Made by a program: the position numbers and the translations under genes
The notes under the pieces: model-generated
The model's database searches: none
The model's input: the letters and a program-made list of their open reading frames with translations, nothing else
Told to the model about the DNA's origin: nothing
Assembly: GCA_009746045.1 (NCBI GenBank)
Contig: RPFO01000156.1
Location: 1,350,653 to 1,414,652, forward strand
Source of the DNA: Mesostigma viride
Taxonomy: Eukaryota; Streptophyta; Mesostigmatophyceae; Mesostigmatales; Mesostigmataceae
Length of the DNA: 64,000 nucleotides
Direction: 5' to 3'
Part shown: positions 42,857-55,443 of the stretch, piece after piece
Layout of the letters: each line of letters starts with the position of its first letter
How positions within the stretch are numbered: position 1 is the first letter of the stretch

Positions 42857-45278
42857 TCTGAACAGACTTATCAAAGCATGGGACGAGTTTCCGTGTACCG
42901 ACTCTTTCAGTATACATCAACCATTTCCGCCTACCAACGTTTTTTCTACCGAGGGAAGAACAAGAACGATAGCATTCGTCCTGGTTGAGACATTTAGAAG
43001 AAAGCTTTCTATCTAGCTCAGCGGCCAGTCACTTGGCGGTTTCACCAACCCTGCTGAACTGTATAGAGTGCATTCTTCACTGGGCAGCGAATTTCTTTTT
43101 GCAGTCTGTGTTGCGGAATAGGCTATGCGTCTGGCATGGGACGTTCTCACGAACAAGCCGAGCCAGACCACATTTTCCTGAGCCCAAGCTAACGCACCAG
43201 ACCAGCCAACTCAAGTGATTCTGCTGCTGTCGACTATTCGACAGTGCGTCAATCTGCCCTACCCGCTGAAACGGCAACGAGCTCTACACGACAACAACAA
43301 TCAGCCGACACAGTGTGGTGGTGGCAACGAGTTCTTCCAGTCGTGACAATGCCTTCTTTTTCAACGACTACATCTGCCAGTTTTAGTGACAACATCTTCA
43401 TGTTTCGGCAACAACCTTTCGCTCTAGCGCCGCCGTGTGGCTGTAGCAGCGACTTCTGGTTGTGGCGACAGCGTCGTCTGCTGCAACGGCATCTGCTAGG
43501 CCAACATCTTGAAAAGCAGGTGGGCACCTGGTGATCTCTTTTGGTTGCAGAAGAGATGCCTAGGGGATGAGACATTTTTCTTTCTGTTCACCACCATGAT
43601 GCTAGAATGGAGAAGACCCAGTTCTGTAAGCAGTTTGGAGGAAGGTCTTTTCCCTGTTCTAGTCATGGCTTGTAAAAAGGGTGACAGTCCCATGTCTCTT
43701 AAGGTGTGCTGTAATACTGCTGACACCTTGACGGTGTTGTGCCTAACACCTGCGTGCCTAGTTAGGGAGTGCTGGCTTCTTCGCCCATAGGGTGGGAGGA
43801 GAACAACCTAGTTGTTCCCATCATTACATTATTCCATGCCTGTGATGCTGTTTTAGCATTGCTGTGTGAGTCTGAGCTTTTAGCACTCACCATAGGCTTG
43901 CGTGGAGTAAATGTTTTGATTGGTGCCTGTCACTGCCCTCTAGTAGTGTATCTGGTACGTTGTAGGGTCTCACCCACCGTAAAAATTTTCTGGGAGGGTG
44001 TGGATCTGACCAGACACCTTGTGCATGGTTCTGGCACGTACCAGCACACAGCCAGATAGTTAGTAATAGAAAGGCTATCTATTCCAGGATGGTTTTGATA
44101 GTCAGTAGTTTATTTAGAATACAACCAGGACTTGGGTCAGCCAGCATTCAATGTTATTTCTTGGTGCAGGCTGAAACTTGTACCCCTGTCCTGGGTAGTC
44201 ACGGACACTTGTATTATCTATGGATGGTGTGCTCTATTGCATCTATGGCTGTAGATGTGATAGAGTACTGCACTCTATTGATAGTATGACGTGCACCTCT
44301 TCAGTTGCATAGACATCTTGCAGCTGTAGGTAGCTACTGCGGTGCCTCTTTTGAGTGCATGCTTCTGCAGTGCCTCCTTGGGTGCATCCCTGCCATGTTC
44401 TCTGGTGGTCTTGCACACATAGGTGCCTTGATTGCGTGAACTAGCTATTTTGTTCACTGCTGAGAACATTGTAATGGGCAGGGTCAAGTCTTGCCTTTTC
44501 TTCTTTTTTTAGTAGAAAGGATGCTTGTTCACTGGGTCCCATAACACGTCGTACGTGCAAACTCAGTCCTAAAAATAGGACTGAGTATGCCAACTTTGAG
44601 ATCATGTAGCGGTAAGGGTAGGGGGGTACCCCATATGTTTGATATGCATAATAGCACTCAATATCATGCTAATGCTTGGGCATATGCATAAAAAATCATA
44701 CATTGACCAAATCATGTATAATTTTACTGGGGTGTGGACCCTTACTCGCGATTTTGCATTTTTGTGTGGAAGCACGATTGGGAAAAATTGAATAAATTCC
44801 ATATGCATGTTTAAAAAATATAGGCATGTAAAAAATATAGTTCTTGACCTGTAGAAAAAAACTGGACTCAATTTGGCCACAGGCACTGCCTGAAACACAC
44901 AAAATACTGCCAGTCCTATGATAGGACTGGGCCTTGCTAGCAAAATGCTAGCATGTAAGTGCGGTCATACTACACACCACCGTGGCCACCAACCATCCCA
45001 ATCAACTCATTTCCCTTCTAGCATAATAGGACAACATGCTTGCATCATCATATTGCAGTTATATGATACCTTAGTATGTGTGAGAGCCTATGCACGCACG
45101 TAGGGAATGGGTATGGATACCTACCTACAAAGGGTTGTATTATAAGTCTTAACCACCAATATGATGGGTAGGTTAAGCATATTTCAATTGTTTCTAACAA
45201 GAATAGACATGGCTAAAGCTGTTTTGCTTTGCCATGACATGGCCAACATACTTGCTGGCACATTATGACAGTGGTTTA

Positions 45279-45668
45279 TCACCAAGACTTTTCACTCACA
45301 AGTGTAAGCTCGAAAGCACGCTTGATGCAGCCCATGGCCACACAATCATGCAGTATGAACGTAGCAAAAGAAGAACTAACATCTATGAAGGTATTTAAAC
45401 CCATTAAGCGCCTAAAAACCTGCACAATTACACTAGGGTAAGGCAAATGCCTGGTAACATCATCAAAAAAGGGGGTTTTAGAGAGAGGCAGGCAACGGTC
45501 AAGAAAGCGCATCAAGACTCGAAACTGACAACGCCTCGCAAGCTTAAACTCATTCAAGAACATCAAAAAACGATGAGGCAACGATATTTCAGCTTTACCG
45601 TTCACGGATGGCGTTACCTTGGCCCAGGCGGTGCCCGCAAAAGTGACACTTGCCGGCACACAAACCAT
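45279..45668 (-). pseudogene. Conserved element-encoded frame, C-terminal block
   Basis: 129 codons. PLSKTPFFDDVTRHLPYPSV and LMGLNTFIDVSSSFATFILH align with PLPKTPFLDASLSLLTCHSV and GCMGLNTSIYVSYIFPTHIL in the element at 61.4 kb. Conservation across divergent copies suggests a former protein. Function unknown. Confidence 0.5.
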
Positions 45669-45795
45669 GACGTGACAGAGTGCTTGAAATCATCAAATCT
45701 TTACTGCCACTGACTTTATTCTACGAAAATGCATGATACTTAGTAGAAAGAAGCATATAAACCCTTCGACCTGCGCCGGAAAGCAGTTTTAGTCA

Positions 45796-46010
45796 TCAAT
45801 TCCGTCAGCCTGCCTGATCGCAGTTTTTTCCACCAAGAGCAGTGCCGACACCTGGTAAATCGCATCTCCGCGAGCTAAAATTTTGCCTGTGTCATCTTGA
45901 AGACATAAGAAATCTACTTCCTGAGTTTGACCAGCTAAATCGTCCGCAAACGTAAACTGCATGCATGGGCGCAAGCCGCCATGGCTAGGTCGTGCATTTC
46001 CGGAACTCAC
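45796..46010 (-). pseudogene. Conserved element-encoded frame, N-terminal block
   Basis: MQFTFADDLAGQTQEVDFLC and GKILARGDAIYQVSALLLVE have clear counterparts at about 62660-62835 minus, where stop codons interrupt them. Probably an upstream part of the same protein. Not recognised. Confidence 0.5.
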
Positions 46011-46544
46011 GTTTCGCGTGAAAAAGTACCCTTACCACCTGTACTTTGACCGCACATTTAGCCGCCCAAACAAAATCAAAAAAAATCCCAAAAATATGTC
46101 CAAGAAAGGTCTTTTCACGTAGTATTTGAATAAATTTTGAGAGAATTTTTTTGTCCAACACTCTGACCGGGGCGAATTTTCTACGAAACCCAAAAACTCA
46201 GTCCTAAAATTAGGACTGAGTTCAACTCAGTCCTAAAAATAGGTAGGGTTACGTACGACGTATGGTCATCAATAGGTAGGGTTACGTACGACGGAGTATG
46301 GTCATCAAGTTCGCTGCATAGGACGTACTTTACGTCTGCCCTTGATGACTCAGGTTGGCAATAGTGCCTTTGAGCAATCTGCTGTAGTCATAGTTTTATA
46401 GCTGGCTTGTCCTAGACGGACACGTGGGCTGTTACGTGTTGTCACCCCGTGTCTTGGTTAAGACCTGCTGCTTAGGGGAGCCACTAACAGTCTCCCTGTC
46501 ACCTGATTTAGGCCATACAGTATTATATAGTATTATAGGCCATC

Positions 46545-46832
46545 TGTTGGGAGAAACAGTTTGTTTGTCTCCTGACCCTGCCAAGGTTGCCTGTACTGTT
46601 TTGAGTTCTAGTTTTAGGTCGCCTGTTGGGAGACGCCAGCTTTGTTTGTCTCCTAACCCTACCAAGGCCGCCTATATTCTGCAGTACTAGTGAGGGCTGC
46701 CTGTTGGGAGAAGTTAGTTTGTTTGTCTCCTAACCCTGCCAAGGCTGCCGGTATTTTCTGTAACAGTTTTGGGCTGCCTGTTGGGAGAAAATAATTTGCT
46801 TCTCTCCTAACCCTGCCAGGGCTGCCTGTAGA
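46545..46832. repeat. Tandem repeat inside the LTR element, unit about 75-85 nt
   Basis: Four units sharing CTGTTGGGAGA, TTTGTCTCCTAACCCTGCCA and GGCTGCCTGT, with variable spacing. Confidence 0.75.
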
Positions 46833-49800
46833 TTCCTGCCTGTAGATGCCTTACTCTTACGTCAGTCACTCAGGTTTACATCTTTCTTGTGGCCATTGGG
46901 ATGGGGTAGACGTTGTGCTTATCATGGATGACGTCTATACAGTTGCCCCTGGTTGCCTTATTATGGAAAGATGTACAGTTGGTTGATAGATGCATGACAG
47001 TTGTTTTTCAGTCATGAAAGCAGTCACTAGCATGCATCTGTCCCAGTGTTGGATATACCAGAATCCCCACGTGGTTTTGGTTGTTTGCAGTCTTATAAGA
47101 GCTTGCCTGAGGGTAAATGATGTGCCAGTACGCCATGGCTGAGTTTTACTTATTTTGCTTTTTCCTCAGTGACCTGGACTTCAATCACTTGGGCTTTCTC
47201 TGCATGTAAGCCTTTCTTGTTAGCTGTCTGCTGACAACTGATGAAGTTCATATGGTCAGAAATAGTGGGAGTCATACTTCTCATGTGCTTCCCTGTTTTC
47301 AAGCTCTCTCTCTCTCCGCGTGCAGTCTGTGACTCCAGTGCACCAAGTATACAGACTGTGTGCATACCTAGAGTACTCACCTTCTTCGGTTCTCACCGTT
47401 ATGAGAGCTTTGAGTATTCGCACGGCCTATGGAGTGGCCGAATGGTGTGCATCTTTTGGAGCAGTGGACATCATGAACAGAGTTGCTAGGGTGTGTCAAG
47501 GACGTTTTGTGGCTATCATAACAGGGATGCAGACGAGCATTCATTAAGTGTGGAGTTTACCGGTGACTCTTGTTGCTCTAACTCCTCACTGCTTGTCAAT
47601 TGCTTGCCTTTGTTATTGATCCTTGTCACTGTCCTCTTGACCCCCTTCTGATCTTTCCTTGCTTGCTAATCCTTGTCTTGGGAAGCTCTCACCTCTCACC
47701 TCTGTTCATTTCTTTGTCTATCTTGCTGCCTCCCATGAGTGGACTTTGTGGTATCCTCTCATGTCTGTCTGAGAGCCTCTCTCTGATAGAGTTTTAATTG
47801 GGTACAACAGTATGCTGGCATCTGTACCCTGAGTGCCTACTCACTCACCTTCAGTTGTACATGATGCAAGGGGTCTTGCTACAGCTCTTGAGTATTTCTC
47901 TATGCTGACGGACCCTTCCGCCCTTGAGCTGCCCACAGTACAACAGCGTTCTGGATCAATGGACAATTTTTGTACCTAGGATGGGTTGTGATACTGTTGC
48001 TGAGAGTCTTAACCTAGGAGCTGTGAGCTCTCTTTGTGTTGACCTCGTCAGCCTTACCCGCTGCTTGACATCAATCTGCAACCTTATGGCTGTCAAGGAT
48101 TAATCCATGTTGTGTGGTCTCACAGGAACATCTTATGGAGGGAGCCTGTCTGACCTTGTTGTCTTGTGGGTTTGAGATGCCCTCACCCCTACACCTTGAC
48201 AGGGTTGGCTGGCCCCATCCCCCTTCCTGTGACTAACCCATGACTGTCCTGTGACCACGCCGTTGGCAGATTGTTGGCAGTATGCCTGCTGATTGCATCC
48301 AGTTAATCAGTGGCAGATTTGGGAACGAGTTTGTCTGCTGGTGGTATCCAGTTCACCATGCAGAGACAGTACCTCTGTTTGGCCAGTGCCTTCTGGTTGT
48401 TTCCAGTTTACCCGAGGCGGCCAGATGAATGAATACGCTTACGTGCTGGTTGTCTCCAGTTTACCAGCTGTTGAGTAATTGGACCATGGCTCTGCATGAT
48501 CAATGATGTGCTGAATTGCCTTGGTCTAAGGTGTCACTCACCCTTGGCACTGAGTGATGCATTGAGCCTTGATGATGGTCGCGGTCTTGGGTTACCTGAG
48601 TCGTTCCAAGACCGTTGGTTGCTTTCACCATTCCAGTTGCGAGAGACTGATGAGTGTGCCTTGTTCATTTAGGGCCACTTGTTTGTGGGTTGAGATGTGG
48701 CTGCAGGCTTTCCCTCACCCTCGCCCCCTGAGTCTTGTCTTAGAGGGGAGGAGATCTATGAGGTCTATGGCAGATGGACATCACTAATTGCCTGTGAAAC
48801 TGATTGGGATTTTCAATTTCTTCTTTTGTTACCTCGTAGATCCCATTCTGTCCTGGTGACCTGTGCCTTCTTGGCGGATATGCTGTGGTCACCTGAATGA
48901 GGGCCTTACGACATTTTCTGTCTTCCAGTTCTGGGCCTATGGTCTACATGACAATTGTGGTCAGAATGCTTTGGTCAACAAGTTATGCTTCCAGTGGTTG
49001 ACATCCGGAGTCTTCCTGCTGCAGTTTTCCTTCTTGGAGCGATCCAGTGTTGACATGCAATCCAGTATGTGGACCTTGGATGGAGAATCTGGAGTGGCCA
49101 GATTTGCATGGGATGGAGAATCTGGGGTGGCCAGATTTTGGAGATCAGTTTTTACTACGTGCTTGCACTGATCCAGTTGTGGGAGACCTTGTCTTGGACG
49201 CGTGGACTTGGTGCAGTCTACCTACCTTCTATGGATCCAGTTTGGGATGTGCAGATATGGCACAGTCTTTGTTGCTAGTGGGATAGGCAGAGAGAATCTG
49301 TTATGATGCTTACTGTGATGGGCATGGCGGATTCCATGAGTGAGCCCTCTCAACACTGTGGTTCCTTATTCTCTGCTTATGTGTCTTTTGAGGCCATACT
49401 TGCCTTTCTTTAGAAGACACTTCCTGTACCAGCATATCCAGTTCCAGTTGTTTTTCCAATTCCAGATCTGCTTCCAGTTGCTATTTCCAGTTCCAAGTTC
49501 CAGTTCCAGTCCTGTTTCCAGACTTTTTCAGTCTTCAGCTTTAAGGCGGCTGTTCCTTTCACCTGCCTTGTTTGATACCAGTTGTGATGACGTTGTACTT
49601 GGATAGTACTAGGGTCTTTTCTCTGTCATGAGTTGCAGGATGAGCCCAGTACCAGTTCGTCTTTTCTCTGGCTGGAGTCCCAGGAGAAGACAGTAGTTGG
49701 TTTTAAGTATATTTTGGGTTTTATTTTGTGTTTTTTCTGTGTTTTTGAGTTTTGTGGTAGTGTGACAACTTCCTCCCCAGATAGGATGTGTGTTATGTGT

Positions 49801-50048
49801 TCAGGCTGTGAGTCTTGCCCATGAACTCAGTTCCCAAGAGGGTTGATGACGCCTTTGTGGTCGAGACTTAAGGCCTGGAGGGATAACTGGGTCATGCGGC
49901 CAGCCTGTGATTTGCAGACCATTTCCTTTGTCCATAGACTCAGATCCTTGCAGGGTCAATGATGCCGTGTTGGCGGAGACTTGAGGCCTGTGGGGATGCT
50001 GGCAGTCATGCGACTGGTCTGTTTGGCAGAGCTGGTAGCTCTGTTCTT

Positions 50049-50059
50049 GGGGGGAGGAA
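50049..50059 (+). other. Polypurine tract
   Basis: GGGGGGAGGAA lies directly before the 3' LTR, the usual primer for plus-strand synthesis. Confidence 0.85.
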
Positions 50060-50789
50060 TGTAACAGTATTTTCTGACAGTGTGTATACTGTTACATCCA
50101 AGTGGACGCGAACTTGTAGTTCAGCGTTCAGTGTAAATGGCTGAGTCCTTTGTACGGCCAAAGTGTTATGATTCCTGGCCTGACTTGACTTTTTGGGACT
50201 TATATGCGGAGTGCCCTTTTGATGGTCCTTTGTGTTGGGCCCTGGACGGTACGGGACAGTACCTTGGAATCTATGTGTAATCTGACTGATGTCAGTTAGT
50301 ATCTTTCGTAAGTTAGGGGTGTAAAGCATACAGAGAGAGAACCTTACCGGTTCATCTGTGTTCTGATTGGCTGAGACCTGTAGGATTGCGTTGGACTCCT
50401 CTGTGTCGGCGGGGACATAAGCTTTGCCTGTTTGTCACCATAGCCATCACGCGGATACCCCCAATTATGTGAAGTTATTTCTAATAACCAAACATGCTCA
50501 CTTCAGGCCCTGTTATTGGACAGCCATATCCGATAGACAGGAAGTCTTGTGTCTGTATGAACAAGCAGAGAGACGCCCGACCAAAAGGGAACCACCGCTC
50601 TCTATCGCGTAAGTACCGTCTCGTAGGAGAGGCCTCTAGACGGGAAACGACCACCCTCTACGATTCCTGGAGAGTGCTAGGAATCTCCCCTGTCTCTTGG
50701 GGTTTGATAAGTCCGTTCTGTCTTTAATGACAGGAGGTAAAAGATCTGTGCATTTAGTGGAGCAGAGACCACCATTTTATTCTGTTACA
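50060..50789 (+). repeat. 3' LTR
   Basis: Matches the 5' LTR with about seven substitutions and three small gaps by eye. Confidence 0.93.
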
Positions 50790-50794
50790 TCTGG

Positions 50795-51804
50795 CTCTTG
50801 AGCAGCTAGGTCAGCCCAGGAGGCGCAAGTCGAGGGGTCATCGCTAGCTAGCTAGGCCTACCAGCCTAGGTTGGGCAGCTGGTGGCCGTTCGCTCGGCGA
50901 TCTCGGGGACCTGCGTGGCCAGGGCGTAGTACCTTGGTAGCAACTGCCTCAAGTTTCACGGTGCCTTGCATGGCCGACTCGGCCTTCCACCTGGTTAAGG
51001 CGGGCGGTAAAAGTGGCTGTGGCCTCGGAAACTATGGTGACAATGTACTCTTGCGTAGCAGTAAACTGAGACTCTGGCTTCAATGTTGTTGACCTTGGCC
51101 GAGAGAGTGTTGAGTGGGCCGTCAGGCGCGTTCTGGGCGCCGGCAAGCAGTGCTCATGCCATCGGCGCCGGCTGCTCCGCCACTGCAACTCGGATGGAGT
51201 CCCTGCTAGGGGAGGTGCCGCTCTGCGCGGATGCTGCAGAGCTCTGCTGTGCATGCATGGCTGCCCGTCTAGCTGCGCTCATGCAGGAGGCTCCTGAGGC
51301 CAGCGTAGCCAATTAATTGGTTGAAGTCCTGGGCGTCGCAGCGCAGGTAGCTGCACATGATGACTGCCTTCAAGTACGCCTCTGGTTCTTGAAGCAGCCA
51401 TTCCCAGTTGGGCTTGGTGACCTTGTCGCCAGCCAGGAGTAGGCAGAAAAAGTTTGTCATGGCGGGCCAGGAACTTGATGACATCGTCACATTGTTCCTT
51501 CGCGGGCGTAAAGATTTCCAAGATGCAAAAATCCCACTGGCCGGCGCCGAAGCGGCGGACATCCCATTTGGTATGGGAAGTTCGGGTTTTCTTGGGAATC
51601 GGCGACGAATTTGGTGTAGAGCATTGCGTCGAGGGAGGCAGACCGGGGTGGAAAACTGGGGTCAGCGCGAGAGGGTTGGCGTCGATCCGCAGGAGTTGAT
51701 GTCGCACGAGCTGTTGTTGACTGGAATGCCGACAGCAGCTCGATTTGTTTGTCGAGGCTGCCTGTTGTGCATATACAGGGATTAAAAGCACTGGCTGATT
51801 TCAA
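50795..51804 (-). pseudogene. Degenerate coding repeat, 5' part
   Basis: Overlapping minus-strand frames carry LGNLYAREGTM, DDVIKFLARHDKLF, GDKVTKPNWEWLLQEPEAYL and ATQEYIVTIVSEATATFTAR. The frame shifts several times. It continues across the LTR insertion into 42095-41642. A Gag-like coat or nucleocapsid role is a guess based on the context. Confidence 0.55.
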
Positions 51805-54110
51805 TATAAACTTTTATAAAAGCAGTGCAGACCGGTGCTCCGTGACTCCCCAACGGGAGCACGTGTTTAATTAATTATAAAAACAAACTTTTAAAACTAT
51901 ACAGTAGGCTGATTGACGCATATTTGGTGGATGTTCGTAGGCTGACAATTTTAGGGGATTGCGGAACGGTGAGCGCAGATCCAGTGCGCGAGAGGAGATC
52001 CAGTGCGCGCGTTTAATTACATAACGGCCCAGAAGTGATGGGCATTAACCCGTAGTCCGGAAACAGTGCGATATATCGCACTGTTTGACTCCCGGTGGCG
52101 CGGCGCTCAATTCCCGGAGCGCCGCGCCACTTGTGACGGATGTCAGTGGTCCGGTGGGTCTGGGAACACTTAAGGACGAAGGTGATGCACAGGTTTGGGG
52201 GTAATATTCGCCATAGCCTGGTAAATACAACGTGTATTGAGACAGTATCACGTGACTTTGGCGGGAAATTTTCACTCGCGCGCGCGCGTAACGAGATATG
52301 GCTGCTAGCGTGCCGTTATCAAGGAAATTTTGCGTCTCGCGGCTTGTAATGGTTCAGAATGTTGCTCAGAATGATGATGCGTGATTTTCGTAGGTCAGGG
52401 GTGGCCAGATGTATAGCATTGGTAAAATACAGGTAGGACATTACTGCTTTCTTGGTCGTCAGTACCAGATGAGTAATGGCATGCCATATTTCGATTTTCT
52501 TCTTATGGCCCGGCAGTCTGCGCCAGCCCGAGCACCCAGTTTTGGTACGGGACATCCGCAGCAGCGTCCCTGTGAATTCGGATGCGTTTATAGGTCATCT
52601 TTGCACAGAACATCAACCTGGTAATCATGTCGGATGCATGCATTATGCGGCTATGGCGGCCTATGCCTGGAAAGCATTAGCCAGTGTGAGATATGAGGGT
52701 CCCGGCCAGCAGAACCCGGAAAGGTCGTGATCAAGCCAGGTACGGCAACGTGTTTGCATGTCGTTTGCACGGGAATCTGTCGTTTATACATCCATTTTAC
52801 ACGAGTGTATCAGTGCCTCTTGCAGCAGGTTTCCATGCCTGCTGTATGAGTGCTATTAGCCCCAAATCTGCTCAGTTTGTGGTGTTTCTTTGGAGGATGC
52901 CATTCCGTTAGTGCTGGTTTAGCACTTCTTTGTTTCCCAGCACTTTTTACAGTCCTATGTGGCTGTATACAATGCATAAGTGTGTGGCATTTCATGGATG
53001 GCTGCTTACGCGCGCGTAACCCACACACGTAAGTGAGCGCATTATATAGGTCAGATGGGCTATCCGTGCGGTCTGACCCAAGGAAAGCATGGTGGCACTA
53101 TCTATTGACATTGTCCAACCCCAGAATAATTTTTTAGAACCCTCCCTGCAGGGGTAAACTACTAAGGGGATTTCCCTTGCCTGAAAATGATCGTCTTTTG
53201 TCCAACTTTGGCAGTAAATATCTTGCCAAGCACTGAATGGACTCGGGATATTATTGCATTTTCTGAAAGCCCTTGAAGTGTAGATACTCCTAGCACCTTG
53301 GTTGGGGGTATTTGGAGTTGTGGCCTATGAGTTATGATTTTTTCCATTTTCAGGGGTCTAAAAATGCCAAAAACCCATTCCCGGACTATGGGTTAATTGA
53401 GCATGGCGGTTTGGTATTCGAGCAAGTAAATAATAGAGCGTCACTGAGGCTGAAAAGTTGGGCGTATGCTCCGACGACTTTCGTTGTTGCAGGACAAGTT
53501 TTTTTCTGCCATATACTTGGCGGAATCAGGTGACATTGTCGTCATTAAAGGGTAGGTGCCCGTTCCGTTCTGTCGACCCCACGTATTCCCGATCCCGAGT
53601 TACTCGGGATTTGCACCCGATCTTAGGGGCTGGCCAGGCGGTCGGCACTTGTAATAAAGTTAGAGTATTCTTCAACCTCGAAATCGAGTTTCGTGCAGGG
53701 TTCCTTGTTTCTGAAGACACAACGTCTGGGGTCGTGACGGACCTGTGAACGCGGAAACGATTTCACGAACAAGCCAATCCCGCAACCGATACTGTCGAAT
53801 GTTCATCGTTCCACCCCGGCTTGAAATTCGAGGCCGCCATTGACGTTTTCGAGCGGTATGTGCGCATCAAGAGCTTGCTTGCTGCTTTACTTAAGTGAGC
53901 AGACATATATTAATCAAGATTCCGCTTTCCAACGTCTGGTTTTACCGCTAAGGCCCTGACTGCGGCTGAAGCGCGCCGAGAGTGTGACACATCGCTATGC
54001 ATCATGCTCGTATCAGGATCGCCCGTCTTATCCACGAGCCAGGCAATGTCAAGAAATTATTGCCAAAGAGCCAAGTGGCTGAGCTGACTATTAATATGAA
54101 ATCCTGGACA
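51805..54110. other. Non-coding region with hairpins, no gene recognised
   Basis: Contains a 26-bp perfect palindrome at 52061-52086 (core GTGCGATATATCGCAC) and a 14-bp stem at 52095-52108 with 52117-52130. Frames up to 96 codons (for example 53312-53533) show no family features. Confidence 0.5.
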
Positions 54111-54114
54111 GAAG

Positions 54115-54285
54115 GTGTGAACTGGGGCAGATAGATAATATGAACTGGGCAGGTAGTTAATGTGCACTGGGCAGATATTCAATGTGGACTCCTGGGTAAA
54201 TAGTTATTTTGGGCTCCTGGGAAGATGGCTAATAATTATGGACTAGGCAGATAATTAAGATGGACTCCCGGGCAAATAATGATGT
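54115..54285. repeat. Degenerate minisatellite (GAACTGGGCAGATA type)
   Basis: Five or six imperfect units of 30-40 nt built on TGGACTCCTGGGCAGATAAT. Confidence 0.6.
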
Positions 54286-54556
54286 AAACGATGGCCATTT
54301 CTTTTACCTTGGCACCTGGCCGTCGCCGCATGCCAGACTATGCTACCTGTTGGGGAAAGAATTTCATTACCCAAGACATAGCCATTCTTGCTCCACATGA
54401 CTGGACGCGGGGTGTCCTTTGTTAGACGGAGTGCATATCTATGCAACCACCACCTAAGTCCTTCCCCCCCTCTCCCCCTGCCCCCCCCCCCCCTCTCTCT
54501 CTCTCTGTGTCTGTGTATGTGTGTGTGCGTGTGTCTGCCTCCTTTCTTCTACCTTC

Positions 54557-54796
54557 GCCACCACCACCACCACCACCACCACCACCACCACCACCACCAC
54601 CACCACCACCACCACCACCACCACCACCACCACCACCACCACCACCACCACCACCACCACCACCACCACCACCACCACCACCACACCACCACCACCACCA
54701 CCACCACCACCACCACCACCACACCACCACCACCACCACCACCACCACCACCACCACCACCACCACCACCACCACCACCACCACCACCACCACCAC
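54557..54796. repeat. (CCA)n microsatellite
   Basis: About 80 triplets with two ACACC interruptions (54683, 54721). Poly-His, poly-Pro and poly-Thr frames across it are artefacts. Confidence 0.96.
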
Positions 54797-55005
54797 TAGC
54801 ACCAGTAGCAATCACACTGCCACTACAACGAGTATTGATGCCCATCCCCAATCCCCTGCCGCATCATCTTCGTCTTTCCACCGCGCTTCTCCCCCTTTTC
54901 TACCGCGGTTCCCAACCCATTCCAACCAGATAATCCAGGGAAGCGGCGGGGGGCGTCCGGTCGACGCAGTCGGCGGGGCAAGTCACTACTGGCGGAGCCA
55001 GCTCT

Positions 55006-55443
55006 ATGGAGCCACCCGTGAAGAACAAGCAGCCATATGCACAATTAAGCGAGACAACGAACACGTCCCAGCCAGTAGCATCCCAGTATGGTGCCCCGCA
55101 GTATGGAGCAATGCAGTACCCCCCCCAGCAGTACCCATACCCAACCGCTGCCCCCCCCCCTGCCCAGGCCATGCTCCCCCCAGAGCCAGGGGTCATGGGG
55201 TACCCGAAAGCCCCACTGGTCGCATTGCAGCCTTTGGTGCCTCCGGGCGCGCCACCTGGCGGCAAGTGGGACGACACCAAGTACTGGGGCGGGAAAACGT
55301 GGACGTGTTTCGGGGTCATGTGCATGTTCATGATGCCCTGCCCGCTGTGCCTGTGCCCGTGTGACAAACGGCGGGTGTATTTTGCGCCAGATGGGCAGAA
55401 GTACTTTGCAAATGGCAAGATCGCCGGCATGTGTACCCCATGA
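55006..55443 (+). CDS. Small Pro/Gln-rich protein with a C-terminal Cys cluster, unknown function
   Basis: An intronless 145-codon frame starting MEPPVKNKQPYAQLSE. Residues 25-85 are rich in Pro, Gln, Tyr and Ala, with repeats of the type SQYGAPQYGAMQYPPQQYPY. A Trp/Gly segment (KWDDTKYWGGKTW) leads into a short hydrophobic Cys-rich stretch (CFGVMCMFMMPCPLCLCPC) and a basic turn (DKRR). It ends VYFAPDGQKYFANGKIAG. The pattern suggests a small membrane-anchored or palmitoylated protein, but I do not recognise the family. Its sense composition differs from the repeat artefacts around it, which supports a real gene. It could also be the last exon of a longer gene. Confidence 0.6.
   Translation: MEPPVKNKQPYAQLSETTNTSQPVASQYGAPQYGAMQYPPQQYPYPTAAPPPAQAMLPPEPGVMGYPKAPLVALQPLVPPGAPPGGKWDDTKYWGGKTWTCFGVMCMFMMPCPLCLCPCDKRRVYFAPDGQKYFANGKIAGMCTP

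Larger units (their letters stand above)
44539..46265. mobile_element. Inverted-repeat element, copy 1 (nested in the LTR element)
   Basis: Ends carry ACTCAGTCCTAAAAATAGG in inverted and direct copies (44561-44586, 46197-46222, 46225-46242), with CGTCGTACGT outside on the left and its complement on the right. The interior is related to 61426-63126, including two minus-strand coding blocks. Element class not determined, and exact ends are uncertain because the motif recurs to 46306. Confidence 0.6.
42101..50789 (+). mobile_element. Complete LTR retrotransposon, apparently non-autonomous
   Basis: LTRs of 735 and 730 bp, target duplication TCTGG (42096-42100 and 50790-50794), and a purine tract before the 3' LTR set the ends and orientation. 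The 7.2 kb interior has no frame longer than about 130 codons, and no protease, reverse transcriptase or integrase motif was found. That fits a large retrotransposon derivative moved in trans. About ten LTR differences by eye (roughly 1 percent) point to recent insertion. A 1.7 kb inverted-repeat element is nested at about 44.5-46.2 kb. Confidence 0.9.

Noticed and set aside
54388-55364. A 307-codon Pro/His/Thr frame leading into the 55 kb gene
   Set aside because: Most of it is (CCA)n in changing frames, and the end overlaps the true 145-codon frame in a different frame.
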